A stretch of 64,000 nucleotides of DNA from Panulirus ornatus (GCF_036320965.1 NC_092281.1:8456392-8520391); one strand, 5' to 3'. Shown: positions 43,549-54,548, counted from the stretch's first letter. Program-made: numbers and translations. Notes: generated from the letters alone by a model not told the origin.

Positions 43549-43878
43549 TGGGGGAGACAGTGTCAATCTGAGACTAAAAGAACCGACTTACTTTAATCCA
43601 GATAATCCTCTAGCGTTCGCGGATGGGAGGCCAAATGGTAGCTCCCAGAGGGAATAGTGATCGCATCGACTGCTTACGTAAACCAAACTTTTCTTTTTTT
43701 TTCTTCTACCGTCGAGAGGGAGGAGGGCATCCAGTCAGCGAGTTATCGGTAGTCGTTTCCTTAAGTAATTCTGGACGAATCAAATATCTTTTCCATCTCT
43801 GTCTTGAACGTGAATATTGCTCATTCGTGATATCATTCGTAAGCAACAGTAGTTCTAGTTTATCGATGTTACTATGAG

Positions 43879-43883
<5 letters not shown>

Positions 43884-43911
<28 letters not shown>
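43884..43911. repeat. (TA)n microsatellite at SINE 3' end
   Basis: About 14 TA units immediately next to the 3' tail of the SINE on the reverse strand. Confidence 0.96.
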
Positions 43912-43915
<4 letters not shown>

Positions 43916-44172
43916 TCTTTTTTTTTTTTTCTTTCTTACTATTCGCCATTTCCCGCGTTAGCGAGGTAGCATTAAGAACAGAGGACTGGACCTTTGAGGG
44001 AATATCCTCACCTGGCCCCCTTCTCTGTTCCTTATCTTAGAAAATTAGAAAAAAAAAAAAAAAAACGATAGGGGAGGATTTCCAGCCCCCAGCTCCCTTC
44101 CCTTTTAGTCGCCTTCTACGACATGCAGGGAATACGTGGGAAGTATTCTTTCTCCCCTATCCCCAGGGATAA
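43912..44172 (-). mobile_element. ~235-bp SINE copy, near full length
   Basis: Reading the reverse strand, it starts ATTATCCCTGGGGATAGGGG (44172 downwards) and continues AGAAAGAATACTTCCCACGT. It carries GTCGTAGAAGGCGACTAAAA and an A/T-run, then AACAGAGAAGGGGGCCAGGT. It ends with GCTACCTCGCTAACGCGGGA, AATGGCGAATAGTAAGAAAG, then a long A/T run and (TA)n. It agrees closely with the forward copy at 47773-48008 along its length. The head is not an obvious tRNA; an ATCCCTGGGGAT near-palindrome opens it. Its tail resembles the LINE 3' end at 32539-32580 and 56165-56215, so it is probably mobilised by that LINE. Confidence 0.9.
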
Positions 44173-44247
44173 TATAAGTTCCTGAGTGCACTTTCGTGTA
44201 ATAATCACATCAGGGGAGATAAAACTAAGAAATATAACAGTCAGTTG

Positions 44248-44249
<2 letters not shown>

Positions 44250-44315
<66 letters not shown>

Positions 44316-44331
44316 CATACATACATACATA
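44250..44331. repeat. (TA)n then (CATA)n microsatellite
   Basis: About 31 TA units followed by five CATA units. Confidence 0.97.
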
Positions 44332-44337
44332 TATCCT

Positions 44338-44465
44338 CTTCCCTATTTTCAAAATGTGACTGTACAGGAAAGAATTTACAGCCCTCGTAGTCGCCATCAA
44401 CAAAACATGAGATACAAGGGCAGTACTGTCTCTCTCTCTCTCCCCTGGGGGATGAATATTTCACA
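44338..44465 (-). mobile_element. SINE fragment (head half)
   Basis: In the orientation of the neighbouring SINE it shows AGGAAAGAATTTACAGCCCT (for AGGGGAGGATTTCCAGCCCC), GTAGTCGCCATCAACAAAAC, ATGAGATACAAGGGCAGTAC (for ATGCAGGGAATACGTGGGAA) and CCCCTGGGGGATGAATATT (for CCCCAGGGATAATA). The tail half is missing, and the (TA)n/(CATA)n run sits at the break. Confidence 0.65.
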
Positions 44466-45536
44466 TGGACCATAATATTCTAAGATCCTCTTACACGTGG
44501 CTGACATTGACGTGCCTTGCTTTCCCAAACTAAGACAAGGGTATCCACATGTCACAGAGGAATATCACAGCATGGGACAAAGGAGTTTTAACCCCAGGTG
44601 TGTTCATCGTGAGTGTCTTTGGCGAGTGGATTTGTATTCTTCTAAATAGCTATGCTTTCTACTAAGTCGAAAGACAGCTCATGATATGCGTTGTTTTGAA
44701 GATACAGGTGATGACATGCGTTGTTTTCAAAATATAGCTCGGACATTTTTGATCGTATAAAGATACGAGAAGATACACAAAGAAAATAGAGGGTGGTCGA
44801 GGCTTTGAAACTCTTAACTGTTCTTGCGTTCGACGGTACGACTTTCCAGTGTGCTGGTTAGACCTCCGACCTGACCTTTACGGGTCTAATTCAAGGTCAC
44901 GCCACCATATCGTGCTAAATGAATACATGGGTCAGTTTCTTGTGTCTTCTATAAAGACAGTTTCCTCTACTGTTGGTCTTAAGACTAAACCAGTTGTAAA
45001 ACTCCCATATGAAGTTCACGCGAGAAGAGAACAAAGGAATCTCTCTCTCTCTCTCTTCCTCATGACGTTCACTCACTTTCCATCAGAAATTTCGAGTTCT
45101 AAACAAATCGCAAAACGGAGGAGCGCGACATTCTTTACAACGCGTTCATGTATGCAAATCCACCCAACTTAGGCCATAAACAACGCTTTTTGATCGCAAG
45201 TGCCCCCATCCCGTCTTCTATTGCTATCTGCTCATTTGTCAAAATTCCATTCAACCATACTCTACCTCAGCCTGGCGCAAAAACAGTCCCGTTTTCCAGA
45301 CCTTCCCTTCCTAAACACTGAATAAGCAACTGGCCAGAAAAATAGGCTAAAATATAGAAGTATATAAATGCAAAGATCTTTTTTTTTATCACGTAGCTTT
45401 TAAAGGATCGATTGGTCACCTGATTCTATAAGTACTAAAACGACTGAACTGATACGTAATTACACTACTCCATTCTCAGGTTTTAAACCTGAGCAAAATG
45501 CAGCAGGAAACGTCTATATAAGGATAGTGGCGCGAT
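44466..45536. other. Unassigned interval with a decayed short repeat
   Basis: A tandem pair (GA)TG(A)CATGCGTTGTTTT lies at 44679-44735. 44830-44935 (GGTACGAC, GACCTGACC, AAGGTCA, CATATCGTGCT) is a likely decayed copy of the 40395-40520 repeat. TATATAAGG at 45515 is an isolated TATA-like word. No gene. Confidence 0.4.
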
Positions 45537-47299
45537 TTAGTTTTGGAGGGTATACGAGGCTAAAACAACCATAAAGAAATGGAAAAAGAGAACAAGGGAA
45601 CTGTAGGCGTTTGTGTTGTAGACAAGGGTGAGGGAAATCACCACAGGCGCGAGAGAGCTTGGGTAATACCCCTTAAAAAAGAAAAAATAAAGAATTGGTT
45701 TGAGCCCTGAGCTAGTGGGCCGAGTGGAGAAAAATAGGTTGGGGAGGTACAGAGGCAAGAAGGATTAAATCGAGGGGGTAGTATGGGGAAAAATGCACAC
45801 ACACACACACTACATCCAGAGTCAGCAGTTCACTTCTCCTGGATTCCTCCGCCCGTCGTTACTGTGTACAGCAAAACACACACTCCTTCATTACTCTGCA
45901 ACCATTAAGAGAGGAAACTCTTTCCTTCCACTGTAGCCGACATGGCGCGGGCAAAAACTTGGCCTTCTCCTCGCGTTCGTCTTGGACAAAAAGGAAAAAC
46001 TAAAGAGAATGAGGGGAAAAAAAATTATATAAAGTTGAAGATATCAGAACTACTTTGGTGTTTGTAGACTTGACGCGTCAAAGTGGATAGCTCACCGGAA
46101 GAGCGGAAGACAGGAGGAGGAGGAGAACCCCACTGCTTCGCTCTCCGAGGGAAGGAAGGTGGTATGATAATCAATCCTCGTGTTCCTGGTTTCAGCACAA
46201 AAACAACGCGAAGCGGCGGCGCGTTGCGTGCCACCAGAGCTGCTCTATTGGGCCGGAACGCACGCGAACACCTCACGAGAACAGTGGGCCATAAGAACGA
46301 TGGAAGAAGGGGCCACCCGAGATATGCGAGAGCAACACACGACACATGGGGGGGATGAAGTCCAACCCCCCGCCGTAGACATGGACTAGTTGCTCATAGA
46401 AGTTATTTCTGGCAAGAAGTTTATAATGTCAGTCATTTGGCGCTACCGGGTGATCATGGAGGATGTAGGGGACTGTAAGGATGAATTGTACTAATCTGAA
46501 ATTTAATCGTGGTAAACGAGTGAGCTTCAGAGGAGATGTTTATGTGACATATCAATATGTTTATGCAGTACTGAAATAAACAAGCTACTGCTGGGTCATT
46601 CCCAGATGCCGCGCAGATGCGAGATAGAGAAAATGTGTTTATTACAAGAAATTGGAATGAGGGGAGTCAGGAGGTGGAGGGAGAGTGAGTGGAATCACCG
46701 ACTTAAGAAGAAATAAAGACTAAAGAACGAAGATCATCTACGGAGAGACAAAATAGCGTATTCGATAAAAACGCAACGAAGAGAAAAAACTTTTGAAAGG
46801 ATAAGAAAGTCGCTATGTCAGCCACTACCTTGATGAAACGACTTGAGAAAAAAAAAAAAGGAAGCCATTCATAAGGGAACAAAAAGAAGCAGAGAGCCAA
46901 AAGGAATCCAACGACTTCTGGGAAATGCCTTACGGAGATGTTGAAGGCGATGACAAAAGACGGACCAGAAACCCCCAGGGAAGAGAATCAGAGACGACGT
47001 ACTCCAGTACAAGAGCGTTCAAACCACCGCTGCGAGGTAGTAGCAGTAAGTAGTCCACTCCAGCCAAAATGACTTCCCCTATACGGTCAGAGCTGGAGGC
47101 ATCCCGACCTGCAAAGATCCTAACGAAACTAGTTTGAATAAAAACCTGCAGCAGGAATGACCAATGAGCTCTCTGAAAGTGCTGAGGATGGCGTGGCAAG
47201 GAGGATAAGGGGCGGAGGTGCCTAATTGCAAGTTATAGAGATATGATCGCTATCAGGTGACCCCGAAGGCAGTAGAGTTGATGTATGTGTAGCAGGGCG

Positions 47300-47302
<3 letters not shown>
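45537..47302. other. Unassigned interval
   Basis: A (CA) run lies at 45796-45811. GC-rich frames open on both strands at 46025-46389 without a domain. 47085-47110 (GGTCAGAGCTGGAGGCA) recurs at 58660-58676 (AGTCAGAGCTGGAGGCA), hinting at another dispersed repeat. No gene recognised. Confidence 0.35.

Positions 47303-47362
<60 letters not shown>
47303..47362 (+). repeat. (GA)n microsatellite
   Basis: About 30 GA units. Confidence 0.97.
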
Positions 47363-47366
<4 letters not shown>

Positions 47367-47715
47367 GTCAAGGCGATAAAGAACGCGCGCTGGGGGTGTT
47401 TTTGTTATCTGTTCTAGATCGTTAAGAAGGGAGAAGAAAAAGAGAAGGGGATTTCCCACACCGCTTAGATACCATCGCGAGTACAGCAGAGGTAAAGGAG
47501 CGTTGAAATCCCCTGGACTGAGGATGTCTATGTGTGGATGTGGAGAGAGAGAGAGTGAGCGACATGCTGTGGCAGGAGGGCAAACTACCAAAGAGTATAT
47601 GGTAGGAATTGCAGTGGGATGTTAAACATAAAAGAAAACTTAAAGAGGGTAAGTGAATTTGGAGCCAGAAGGCTCAAAATTTGGAGACTTTAGAGCTTGG
47701 AAATGAACAACAGTT

Positions 47716-47723
<8 letters not shown>
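47363..47723. other. Unassigned interval
   Basis: No gene or repeat recognised. Confidence 0.35.

Positions 47724-47772
<49 letters not shown>
47724..47772. repeat. (TA)n microsatellite at SINE 5' end
   Basis: About 24 TA units, preceded by (CA)n. Confidence 0.97.
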
Positions 47773-47775
<3 letters not shown>

Positions 47776-48008
47776 CCCTGGGGATAGGGGAGAAAGAATA
47801 CTTCCCACGTATTCCCTGCGTGTCGTAGAAGGCGACTAAAAGGGGAGGGAGCGGGGGGCTAGAAATCCTCTCCTCTCGTTTTTTTTTTGATTTTCCAAAA
47901 GAAGGAACAGAGAATTGGGCCAGGTGAGGGTATTCCCTCAAAGGCCCAGTCCTCTGTTCTTAAAGCTACCTCGCTAATGCGGGAAATGGCGAATAGTTTG
48001 AAAGAAAG
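47773..48008 (+). mobile_element. ~235-bp SINE copy, near full length
   Basis: Starts ATTATCCCTGGGGATAGGGG and keeps every block of the reverse-strand copy at 43912-44172. It ends GCTACCTCGCTAATGCGGGA, AATGGCGAATAGTTTGAAAG, AAAGA, then (TA)n. It is bounded on both sides by TA microsatellites with no other sequence between, so target-site duplications cannot be distinguished from the repeats. It has no protein-coding capacity; transcription would have to come from an unrecognised internal promoter. Confidence 0.92.
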
Positions 48009-48032
48009 ATATATATATATATATATATATAT
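48009..48032. repeat. (TA)n microsatellite at SINE 3' end
   Basis: About 12 TA units directly after the SINE tail. Confidence 0.95.
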
Positions 48033-48094
48033 CACAGTAAGCGCAAACATCACCTTGGAGCGAAAACGATAGTAAACATTAGATTTGGAATTTG

Positions 48095-49815
48095 AGAGGA
48101 GAGGAAGCCTTGAACATCACTAGCTTGGACATTAATACCATCAAAAGCAACATCAACATCACCAGTAGCAGCACCGACATCACCATCCACAACATTAACA
48201 TCACTAGCTACGTATCTGACGTCACACACGATAAACTATTTTATTCCTCACTCGTTTCCAAAATTTTACCACGCTCACGGCGCCCCTGCCCCCGCCTCCT
48301 CTCTCTTCCCCTCCCGGAAAAAAAAAAAAAGATTTTTTAAAACGATACCTCAGATTTATGATGATAAATGATCATGTTTTGGAGATGGTTCTCCAATGGG
48401 GAATGGTCTTTCCCTGCAATATTTAGGTTAATTTTCCTCCCTCTATATCTCGTTGGAGCTAGCAGTGGTAAATCCGAGTCGACCCAGTGATAACTTTAGG
48501 ACACCTAACCAATATTTTCTTTGTTCGCTAGGGTGTTTATTAGATTTAGATTACATCAGGGGTTGAGACAGTACACAACAGATGCTAAATAACTAGACTT
48601 GGAGGGGAAAGAAAGAGGCATATAGCCAGGTGTTTAGATTTATATACAGACCAACAGAGGCAAACAAATGAACAGAAATCTTGAATTAGATAAATCGTCA
48701 TATCTAAAAATAGGAGTATAAAGAACACTTCAAGGAACTGACAGGTATTAAGACATGTACAGAAACATCTGTCATAAGCCGATGATGAGGTCAGACGACC
48801 ATCTGCCTTGACCTGGTATGGTCGTAGTATGATGCGACAGTCAGACGACCATTGACCAAAAACCAAAGAAGGTGTACAAGTTGGTCTGTCGTCAATTACT
48901 GTGAGACAGACCGACCAATGAGGACGCGGGGTATGCGATGCGAGTGTGAGGGAGAAACATCACTATATAGGTGGAGATTATGTCCTCACTACAGCCGCTG
49001 TTGGCGACAGCTGTTTACCTACCTTGTTCTACAGACGGCAGTGGTGTCCCTTTAGGAGATTTCCTGGTCCCTATTCCCCTCTCTCGCCACCTCTCCTCAA
49101 ACTACACCTATACCTTTCCCTCCTTCTCCCTTTACCTTCCTCACCTTTTCTCCACCCTGACCCAACCTCCCTATCATTCTACCCATCATGAATAAGCTCC
49201 CCTCACCCTTTGTTTGAATTTCCATACTCTAAACCCGGTATCCTTTAAAGTCCCCTTTCCTTCCCCTGCCACTGTAACCCTCCTACACAACTGCTTACTT
49301 CTCTCCCGACAAGATTTTGGTCGAGTTCCGACAACTCGTACAACGAGCCGACAGAACGGGAGCCATCGAAAAACGTCGCTATTAAACACGAAACTCATCC
49401 ACTCATGGACAATTTCTCTCCTCGGGATACAGATTCCGTAGCTTGTCCTCCTTTGCTGTTGCCGACGTCTGAAAATGTCGCGATGATAATCTTTCGCCAT
49501 CAAACGTATCTCCGTTCTCTCCCTTTCCTTATATCACACCTGTGGCGCGTACGATGATGGGAGGCGGGTGGTTAGACGAAAAAATGATCACAAACACAGT
49601 GGTCTTCATGTTTATCTATAATCTCGACCTCAAACGATAGAGAGACCACTATACGACAACTATGTAAATTATAGACAGCCTCCACTTGGCGCAGCGTCAC
49701 ACGCGTTTGATAATACTATGGATTTCCATTAATGTTTCACGAGATGGAAGATCCTCACTGCGCAAATGTTATTAGAGCCATCTACGAGTGAAGGCATCGA
49801 GAATAGTTTATTCCT
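48095..49815 (-). repeat. Arm B of a diverged inverted segmental duplication
   Basis: Reverse-strand partner of 32690-34925; shared blocks are listed there. It lacks the extra ~0.5 kb of arm A and has one copy, not two, of the 48-bp ATCATACTACGACC stretch, so it is shorter. Its 48841-49015 segment is nearly identical to arm A without indels over about 150 bp, and reads NQRRCTSWSVVNYCETDRP against SQRRSTSVSVVNYCVTDRP. That block also holds an 8-bp inverted repeat GGTCTGTC / GACAGACC (48883-48911). Confidence 0.85.
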
Positions 49816-50409
49816 TGTAGCTCTTTTCTTCTTCCTCTTATCTTTACAACGATTCATCAGTAAACGGGATTATATATACTATTCATATTTCCTTTTCAAT
49901 TCAATCTCCTTGGAATACATACACTAAAAACATCTGTGTAGCAAGTGTGGATCACGAACGTGGCAATGAACGATTGATGAAGTTGAAGATTACCTTCTCT
50001 CCTAGAACTTCCCCATCCTGATTTCTTTTTTCTTTCCCAAGAGTTAACTGTTAGATATCACTATTGCTCAGTCTCCCTGTCAATCTTCCAGCTGATTCTC
50101 TTAAGTATATCTTCATAATTTAAGAGATTTCTATGTTTTAGTTACACAAGAAGCTTCTTTTCCTTGAACATATATGTGAAATAAGGATTCCCTACGTCAT
50201 ATATATCTCTCGTTTATTGATCATTTAATTAACCTTCTGGTTACCTACCCTTCCATCATAAAGGGTCAAACAATGGAGCGAAATCTGACGTAAACTTCCA
50301 GATCTATTTGCTTCAGTAAACTGCGCTTCCTCTGACACAGTTTTCTGTCTTGAAGAAACTAATATGAAATGAATATTCATTCTTGGCCAAGCAACCGCAC
50401 CTCAGTTTC
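49816..50409. other. Unassigned interval
   Basis: AT-rich; no gene or repeat recognised. Confidence 0.35.
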
Positions 50410-50640
50410 GGGCCAGAACTTTTATTTGGTTGGCAATAAACTGGTTGGAAAGCCCATAAACTTTTGTTTGGCTGGTAAAATGCTCGTCGAGTAGTTTGCA
50501 GACTTTATAATTTTCTTCAAATGTATATTGATAAAACCGTAGACTTCGTTACATTAGCAAACCTTTGGCACTGTCAGTCCGCAGACTTCATTTTGTCGAG
50601 ATTGGATGTGATAAGTCCATGTACTTCTCTTATTCCCAGG
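50410..50640 (+). repeat. Degenerate ~40-bp minisatellite
   Basis: AACTTTTATTTGGTTGGCAA (50416) and AACTTTTGTTTGGCTGGTAA (50458) are 42 bp apart. (G/C)(C/G)(A/T)(G/T)(A/T)ACTT(T/C) cores continue at 50499, 50537, 50579 and 50618. Confidence 0.5.
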
Positions 50641-50964
50641 ATACGCAGTTTGTTAAATTCGAAAGCCATTTTCATTTATCTAATTAAGTGATGAGCCTTA
50701 ATCCCCTGCCCTAGAGGGTTCAAGAGTCAATTTTCTGTATTAAAGACGCTCGGAAATCTACGAACCTGAAAGAATGCAAAGTAACCAGAACCTTCAAGGC
50801 CAATTGATATGATCACCGTTCACAACTCGGTCATCATCAGACTCGATGATCCAATCGGTAGTCAAGACCAAGATGATCGTCAATGCCCATCAGTTCATCA
50901 TCAGGGATCCAACGAGTCCCGGCCAAGTGGGTCATTAAGGAAGCACGAACTCATTAGGGTAATG
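50641..50964. other. Unassigned interval
   Basis: ATCATCAG and GATGATC words recur at 50810-50910; otherwise nothing. Confidence 0.35.
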
Positions 50965-51074
50965 TAGTGCCTGGTAAAGAAGAGGATTTTCAGTGCCCAC
51001 ATGATCTCGCGCCTCTTGGTCTCCTACGACACGCAGGAGAAAAATGGTTGTTAGATTCTCTTCCCTATTCTGAG

Positions 51075-51076
<2 letters not shown>
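50965..51076 (-). mobile_element. SINE fragment (head half)
   Basis: GGTAAAGAAGAGGATTTTCA (for the GAGAGGGGAGGATTTCCA area), then GCGCCTCTTGGTCTCCTACG (for TCCCTTTTAGTCGCCTTCTACG), ACACGCAGGAGAAAAATGG and TTCTCTTCCCTATTCTGAG. It abuts a long TA run at its head. Confidence 0.6.

Positions 51077-51150
<74 letters not shown>
51077..51150. repeat. (TA)n microsatellite
   Basis: About 37 TA units. Confidence 0.97.
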
Positions 51151-51153
<3 letters not shown>

Positions 51154-51410
51154 ATGAATGTGTACCTGACTTTGGCTAGGGTGTGTATGTATACACACAC
51201 GATAGATACAAGAGACGTGGTAACATCTGTCAACTCTCTCACCGTAACACACAGTCACTAAACACACACTCACACTCACACAACCTAAAATAATTTCCAT
51301 CCTCAAACCTTTACACAAAAATTTAGTGTACCTGGTCGAGACAGACTCCATAACCCGAGTGTGTCACGCGCCATTTATTATGCATTTGGCACACCTCGTG
51401 GGGAAAATGA

Positions 51411-51680
51411 CCTGGAATATGGCCACCAGGCAGGGAGATGGCCATTCTACTTGGTGGAACAGGAGGGGCCAACTGTGCGGCAAATGGGACTGGAGAGGCT
51501 AAGCGTATGGCATGTGGGACAGAGTAGGGTTACTGCGCAGCTGAGGGAGACAGAAATGACCGACTTTATGGAATAGGGGACAGTAGTAGTTCAACCCTGC
51601 CTATCCTGTCCGATGGAACAGGATAGGCTAACAGTGCTGCAAGTGGAACAGAAGAAGCTGATGGAATGTCGCAGAGTCAG
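51411..51680 (+). repeat. Degenerate ~30-bp minisatellite
   Basis: Units begin GG(A/G)ACAG(G/A) or GGACTGGAG and run GGGGC(C/T)AA(C/G)TGTGCGGCA(A/G)(A/G)TG-like: near 51458, 51489, 51519, 51548, 51577, 51615 and 51646. It includes a perfect 10-bp inverted repeat CCTATCCTGT / ACAGGATAGG with an 8-nt loop (51600-51627). Confidence 0.75.
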
Positions 51681-51878
51681 GTAGATTAACTAAAAAGCTT
51701 TTCCATAGATTGTACTTAAACAAGGTATGTCATGTCAGGAAAATAACGTAATGCGTTTTGCTGTATAGAAGTATACTTTGGGCTTCGTTATAAACCTGTC
51801 TATCTTCTCTCTTCCCATTTCTTTCCATCATTTTTCCGCAGCTCTCAATTTCCATTCTTTTGTTTTTGAAACATACCC

Positions 51879-51885
<7 letters not shown>

Positions 51886-51966
<81 letters not shown>
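51886..51966 (+). repeat. (CT)n then (CA)n microsatellite
   Basis: About 33 CT units followed by 8 CA units. Confidence 0.97.
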
Positions 51967-51967
<1 letters not shown>

Positions 51968-52743
51968 TGCATCACCTTTTTTTCTTTCCTAACAGTTTGT
52001 ACCACGCAATTTGTCCTCATTGTAACTTTGTGAGGAAATATTCCGCCAGCACGAGACCCCGAACTGTTGTGAGGTGGACGGGAATACAATATATGTTTGT
52101 TCTGTTAACTACTTTCCACCGAGAGTACTTCGAAATGGATGGAACCCTGGAAAAGGATCTAAGAGGTACCTGTAACCTCTTCCCCAGTTTTAACTAGAAG
52201 TCCTCACAGGAGTACGAGGCTTAAATAGAATATGGAGAAACAAGTTAACTACACATGCTGTTATCTTTGAGTACATAAATCTTTTTCTCTGATTGACCAA
52301 GTGGTCTCCATTGGAAATGATTTCCTGCAATGACAATCGATGCGTGTTACAGATGCAAACCTTTGTATAACCTATCGTTGCTATGTCATATATGAAATTC
52401 AAGGCAGAAAACGTGTTTAATCTTTATCAGTTTTACTGAAAGAAAATTTCGATGTGAAATATGGTTGCTAAAATCTCTATAGTTCATCTATCATCTTTTC
52501 TTATAGCTACATTGATCTTAAATAGAGATCTTACATATCCTGCTGTTATGTATGTTAGCAATCGCTGTCCTACTTTAATCTTGAAGGTTAAGACTTCAAT
52601 GAGTGTGAAGGTATTATGTGGGTGTTTGTGTACAATTACCTATACAAGGGAGTTCTACACTCTTAAGGCTCCATCTCCTGAACTTCTGCTTTCATACAAC
52701 TTTCCTACACACAGAGGGAATATCTCCTCCTTCCTGCCTGGAA
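51967..52743. other. Unassigned interval, right part possibly LINE relic
   Basis: 52620-52743 may be the continuation of the reverse-strand LINE relic (a Gly-Arg-rich QAGRRR word at 52717-52734). I cannot place it firmly. Nothing else recognised. Confidence 0.35.
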
Positions 52744-53189
52744 ATCTAACTTATTTGACATCCTTCTTTGTGGTACAATACTGGATGTTCTTTGGCAATC
52801 CAGATACACACAGTCCACCTGGCCTCTTCCTGTCAAATCCTGTCAGAAAGTTCTTCAGAGACTTGCTGCCCAGGATTTCCTTTCACGTAAAACTGTGTCG
52901 TATAGATTTACGTCGTCAACGACACTAATCTACAATTCAGCACAAGTTTCCGATCCCCTTTCTTGAAATAGACACGACATTTGATCACTTCCACTCCCCT
53001 GGGACTGCGTCCTTCCTCCGCTGACATGTTAATATATTCTTCAAGCGGTTTGTCAAGCGTAATTGAACATATTTTCAGCTGTTATGGAAAGACTTCAATA
53101 GGACCATAAGGCGTATGTGAGTTAATGCCATTCAGTAGTCTGCTTAGGTAATTAACTGTTTGTATTGAACGAAGAGGAAGTTCTACATC
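52744..53189 (-). pseudogene. LINE reverse-transcriptase relic (CR1/Jockey-like), fingers-palm part
   Basis: A decayed non-LTR retrotransposon reverse transcriptase on the reverse strand. From 53189 downwards it reads VNYLSRLLNGIN (LLNGIN 53138-53121), PYGPIEVFP then a stop, and QLKICSITLDKPLEE. These correspond to the family blocks 'LL..IN..K..GPD.I.PR.LK...' and 'L..PL..IF..S'. In the same frame come VEVIKCRVYFKKGDRKL (FKKGDRK 52967-52947) and LNCRLVSLTT, the 'WK.A.V.PIFKKGDR....NYRPISLT' signature. After a frameshift and an apparent internal deletion comes GQVDCVYLDCQRTSSIVPQR (52824 downwards), the catalytic motif 'GQ(V/I)DCVYLDF.KAFD.VPH' with the second half mutated. At least two in-frame stops make it dead. 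The forward frame over 52461-52928 is its shadow. Confidence 0.88.
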
Positions 53190-53289
53190 TGTGTGCATGT
53201 GTGTTTTCAGGGAAAAGTTTTTTTACACTCTTGTTACCCAGTTTCTTAATCTTTTATGTGTGTACTATGTATTTTACTTTTGTTTAAAT
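53190..53289. other. Short unassigned interval
   Basis: T-rich; lies upstream of the relic on its coding strand. Confidence 0.3.
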
Positions 53290-53475
53290 GCGCACACACA
53301 CACACACACACACACACCAGCCTAAGCCAGGTATCCATTTACGGATCAGCCTAGAGGGAAGGATGAACACCTGGGTTGTGCGAGGCCCGACTGCCACGCC
53401 CAGAATTCGAACCCATGTGGGTCTAACCCCCCCCTGGATGGCCCTTACTGACTCATGATCAGTAACGAGTGATCC
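53290..53475 (-). mobile_element. tRNA-derived SINE with (GT)n tail
   Basis: On the reverse strand: GGGTTCGAATTCTGGG (B box, 53414-53399), GTGGCAGTCGGGCC, ACAACCCAGGTGTTCATCCT and TCCCTCTAGGCTGATC. It ends CCTGGCTTAGGCTGG and terminates in (GT)n (read here as (CA)n at 53290-53318). The body matches the copy at 60900-61016 and part of 63296-63400. The A-box half (53420-53470) is decayed. Confidence 0.8.
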
Positions 53476-53519
53476 ATCTTCTCTTTCAACACGACCCTTC
53501 CTTCGTAACTCTATAGTTT

Positions 53520-54434
53520 CATGCGGTGAGCAATACACGCTACTCCTGCCTTCTCACTAAATTAAAATCTCGTTGAGAGTACTCGTCAGTGATTAGTTCT
53601 CGATCCGGTGAGCACTACGCGTTAGCCCTGCCCAACTGTAAATATTCGTCAAAGGTTCTCGTACATCCTCTTTCTCTCTCTCTCTCTAAGTACACGCCAA
53701 TACATATATACGTATCATTAAAATATCGTTTGTTTGTTCGTCCGACAAATGGAAAAAAAAAAAAATTGGGAGATAAAAGCGATTCGCTTGAAATTCTTGT
53801 GTGGGGCGAGTGGACGCGAGATATGCCTGCTTTCGAGGCGAAATATTAATATATTTCCAGCTTTAGACTAATGTTTGATGAGGACTGGTGGTGAAATTTG
53901 AAGATTAATCATCATTTTCTGAAAGTATTTCATTTCTCTATGATCCAATTTACTTTCAATTTTCAGTTTTCTTTGACTAACAGTTCCTGTTCTTAATTTT
54001 CTCTGGTTCTCTTTTTCTTCTTCTGTCTCTCCCATTTCTCCTTTGTTAAAAATCATTCTTTGATGCCATGGCTATCAAAACCATCAATCGTATCATTTTC
54101 CATCAACATTATTCATGTCATTGCCTTCATCAAATCGGGTCCTTATCTTAATATCAAATTATATTCATCATCATTCTCCTCTATCATTATCTCTAAATTC
54201 CTCGAGATCATTTCCTATACCGCTGTCATCTTCCTCTTTTCCTACTACAAACATCTCTAACTCACCTTCCCATTTCCTATCTCCCATTTATCTCTTGACT
54301 GCCCTTCTCTATCAGTGCGTCTGTCCGTGGTAAGCGTGGCGGCAGAGAGAGAAACAGCGGTATCCATCGAGCAAGACGTGTGGTGAACACTACGCGCTGG
54401 GTCTTGCCTACTGGCATAATCTCGTCGTGGATGG

Positions 54435-54439
<5 letters not shown>
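53520..54439. other. Unassigned interval with a thrice-recurring short phrase
   Basis: GGTGAGCAATACACGCTACT (53525), GGTGAGCACTACGCGTTAGC (53607) and GGTGAACACTACGCGCTGGG (54382) recur with similar downstream text (CTGCC or TTGCC, then a TC(A/G)TC word). CT-rich at 53925-54270. No gene. Confidence 0.4.
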
Positions 54440-54487
<48 letters not shown>

Positions 54488-54548
54488 GCCGAGATGGGGG
54501 ACACACAAGGGGGGGGGGGAACAGCTGCCATCGCCTCCCCCCCCCCCC
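54440..54548 (+). repeat. (CT)n plus G and C homopolymers
   Basis: About 22 CT units (54440-54484), a G run (54511-54520) and a C run (54536-54548), complementary homopolymers that could pair. Confidence 0.93.

Noticed and set aside
45510..45545. TATATAAGG as a promoter
   Set aside because: No initiator at the right spacing and no downstream frame. Such words are expected often in AT-rich DNA.
46025..46389. Overlapping frames open on both strands in GC-rich DNA
   Set aside because: Explained by low stop frequency in GC-rich sequence; no domain or codon pattern favours either strand.
52461..52928. Forward frame of 155 codons not caused by a microsatellite
   Set aside because: The reverse strand of the right half encodes ordered reverse-transcriptase motifs, so the forward frame is a shadow of a LINE relic.
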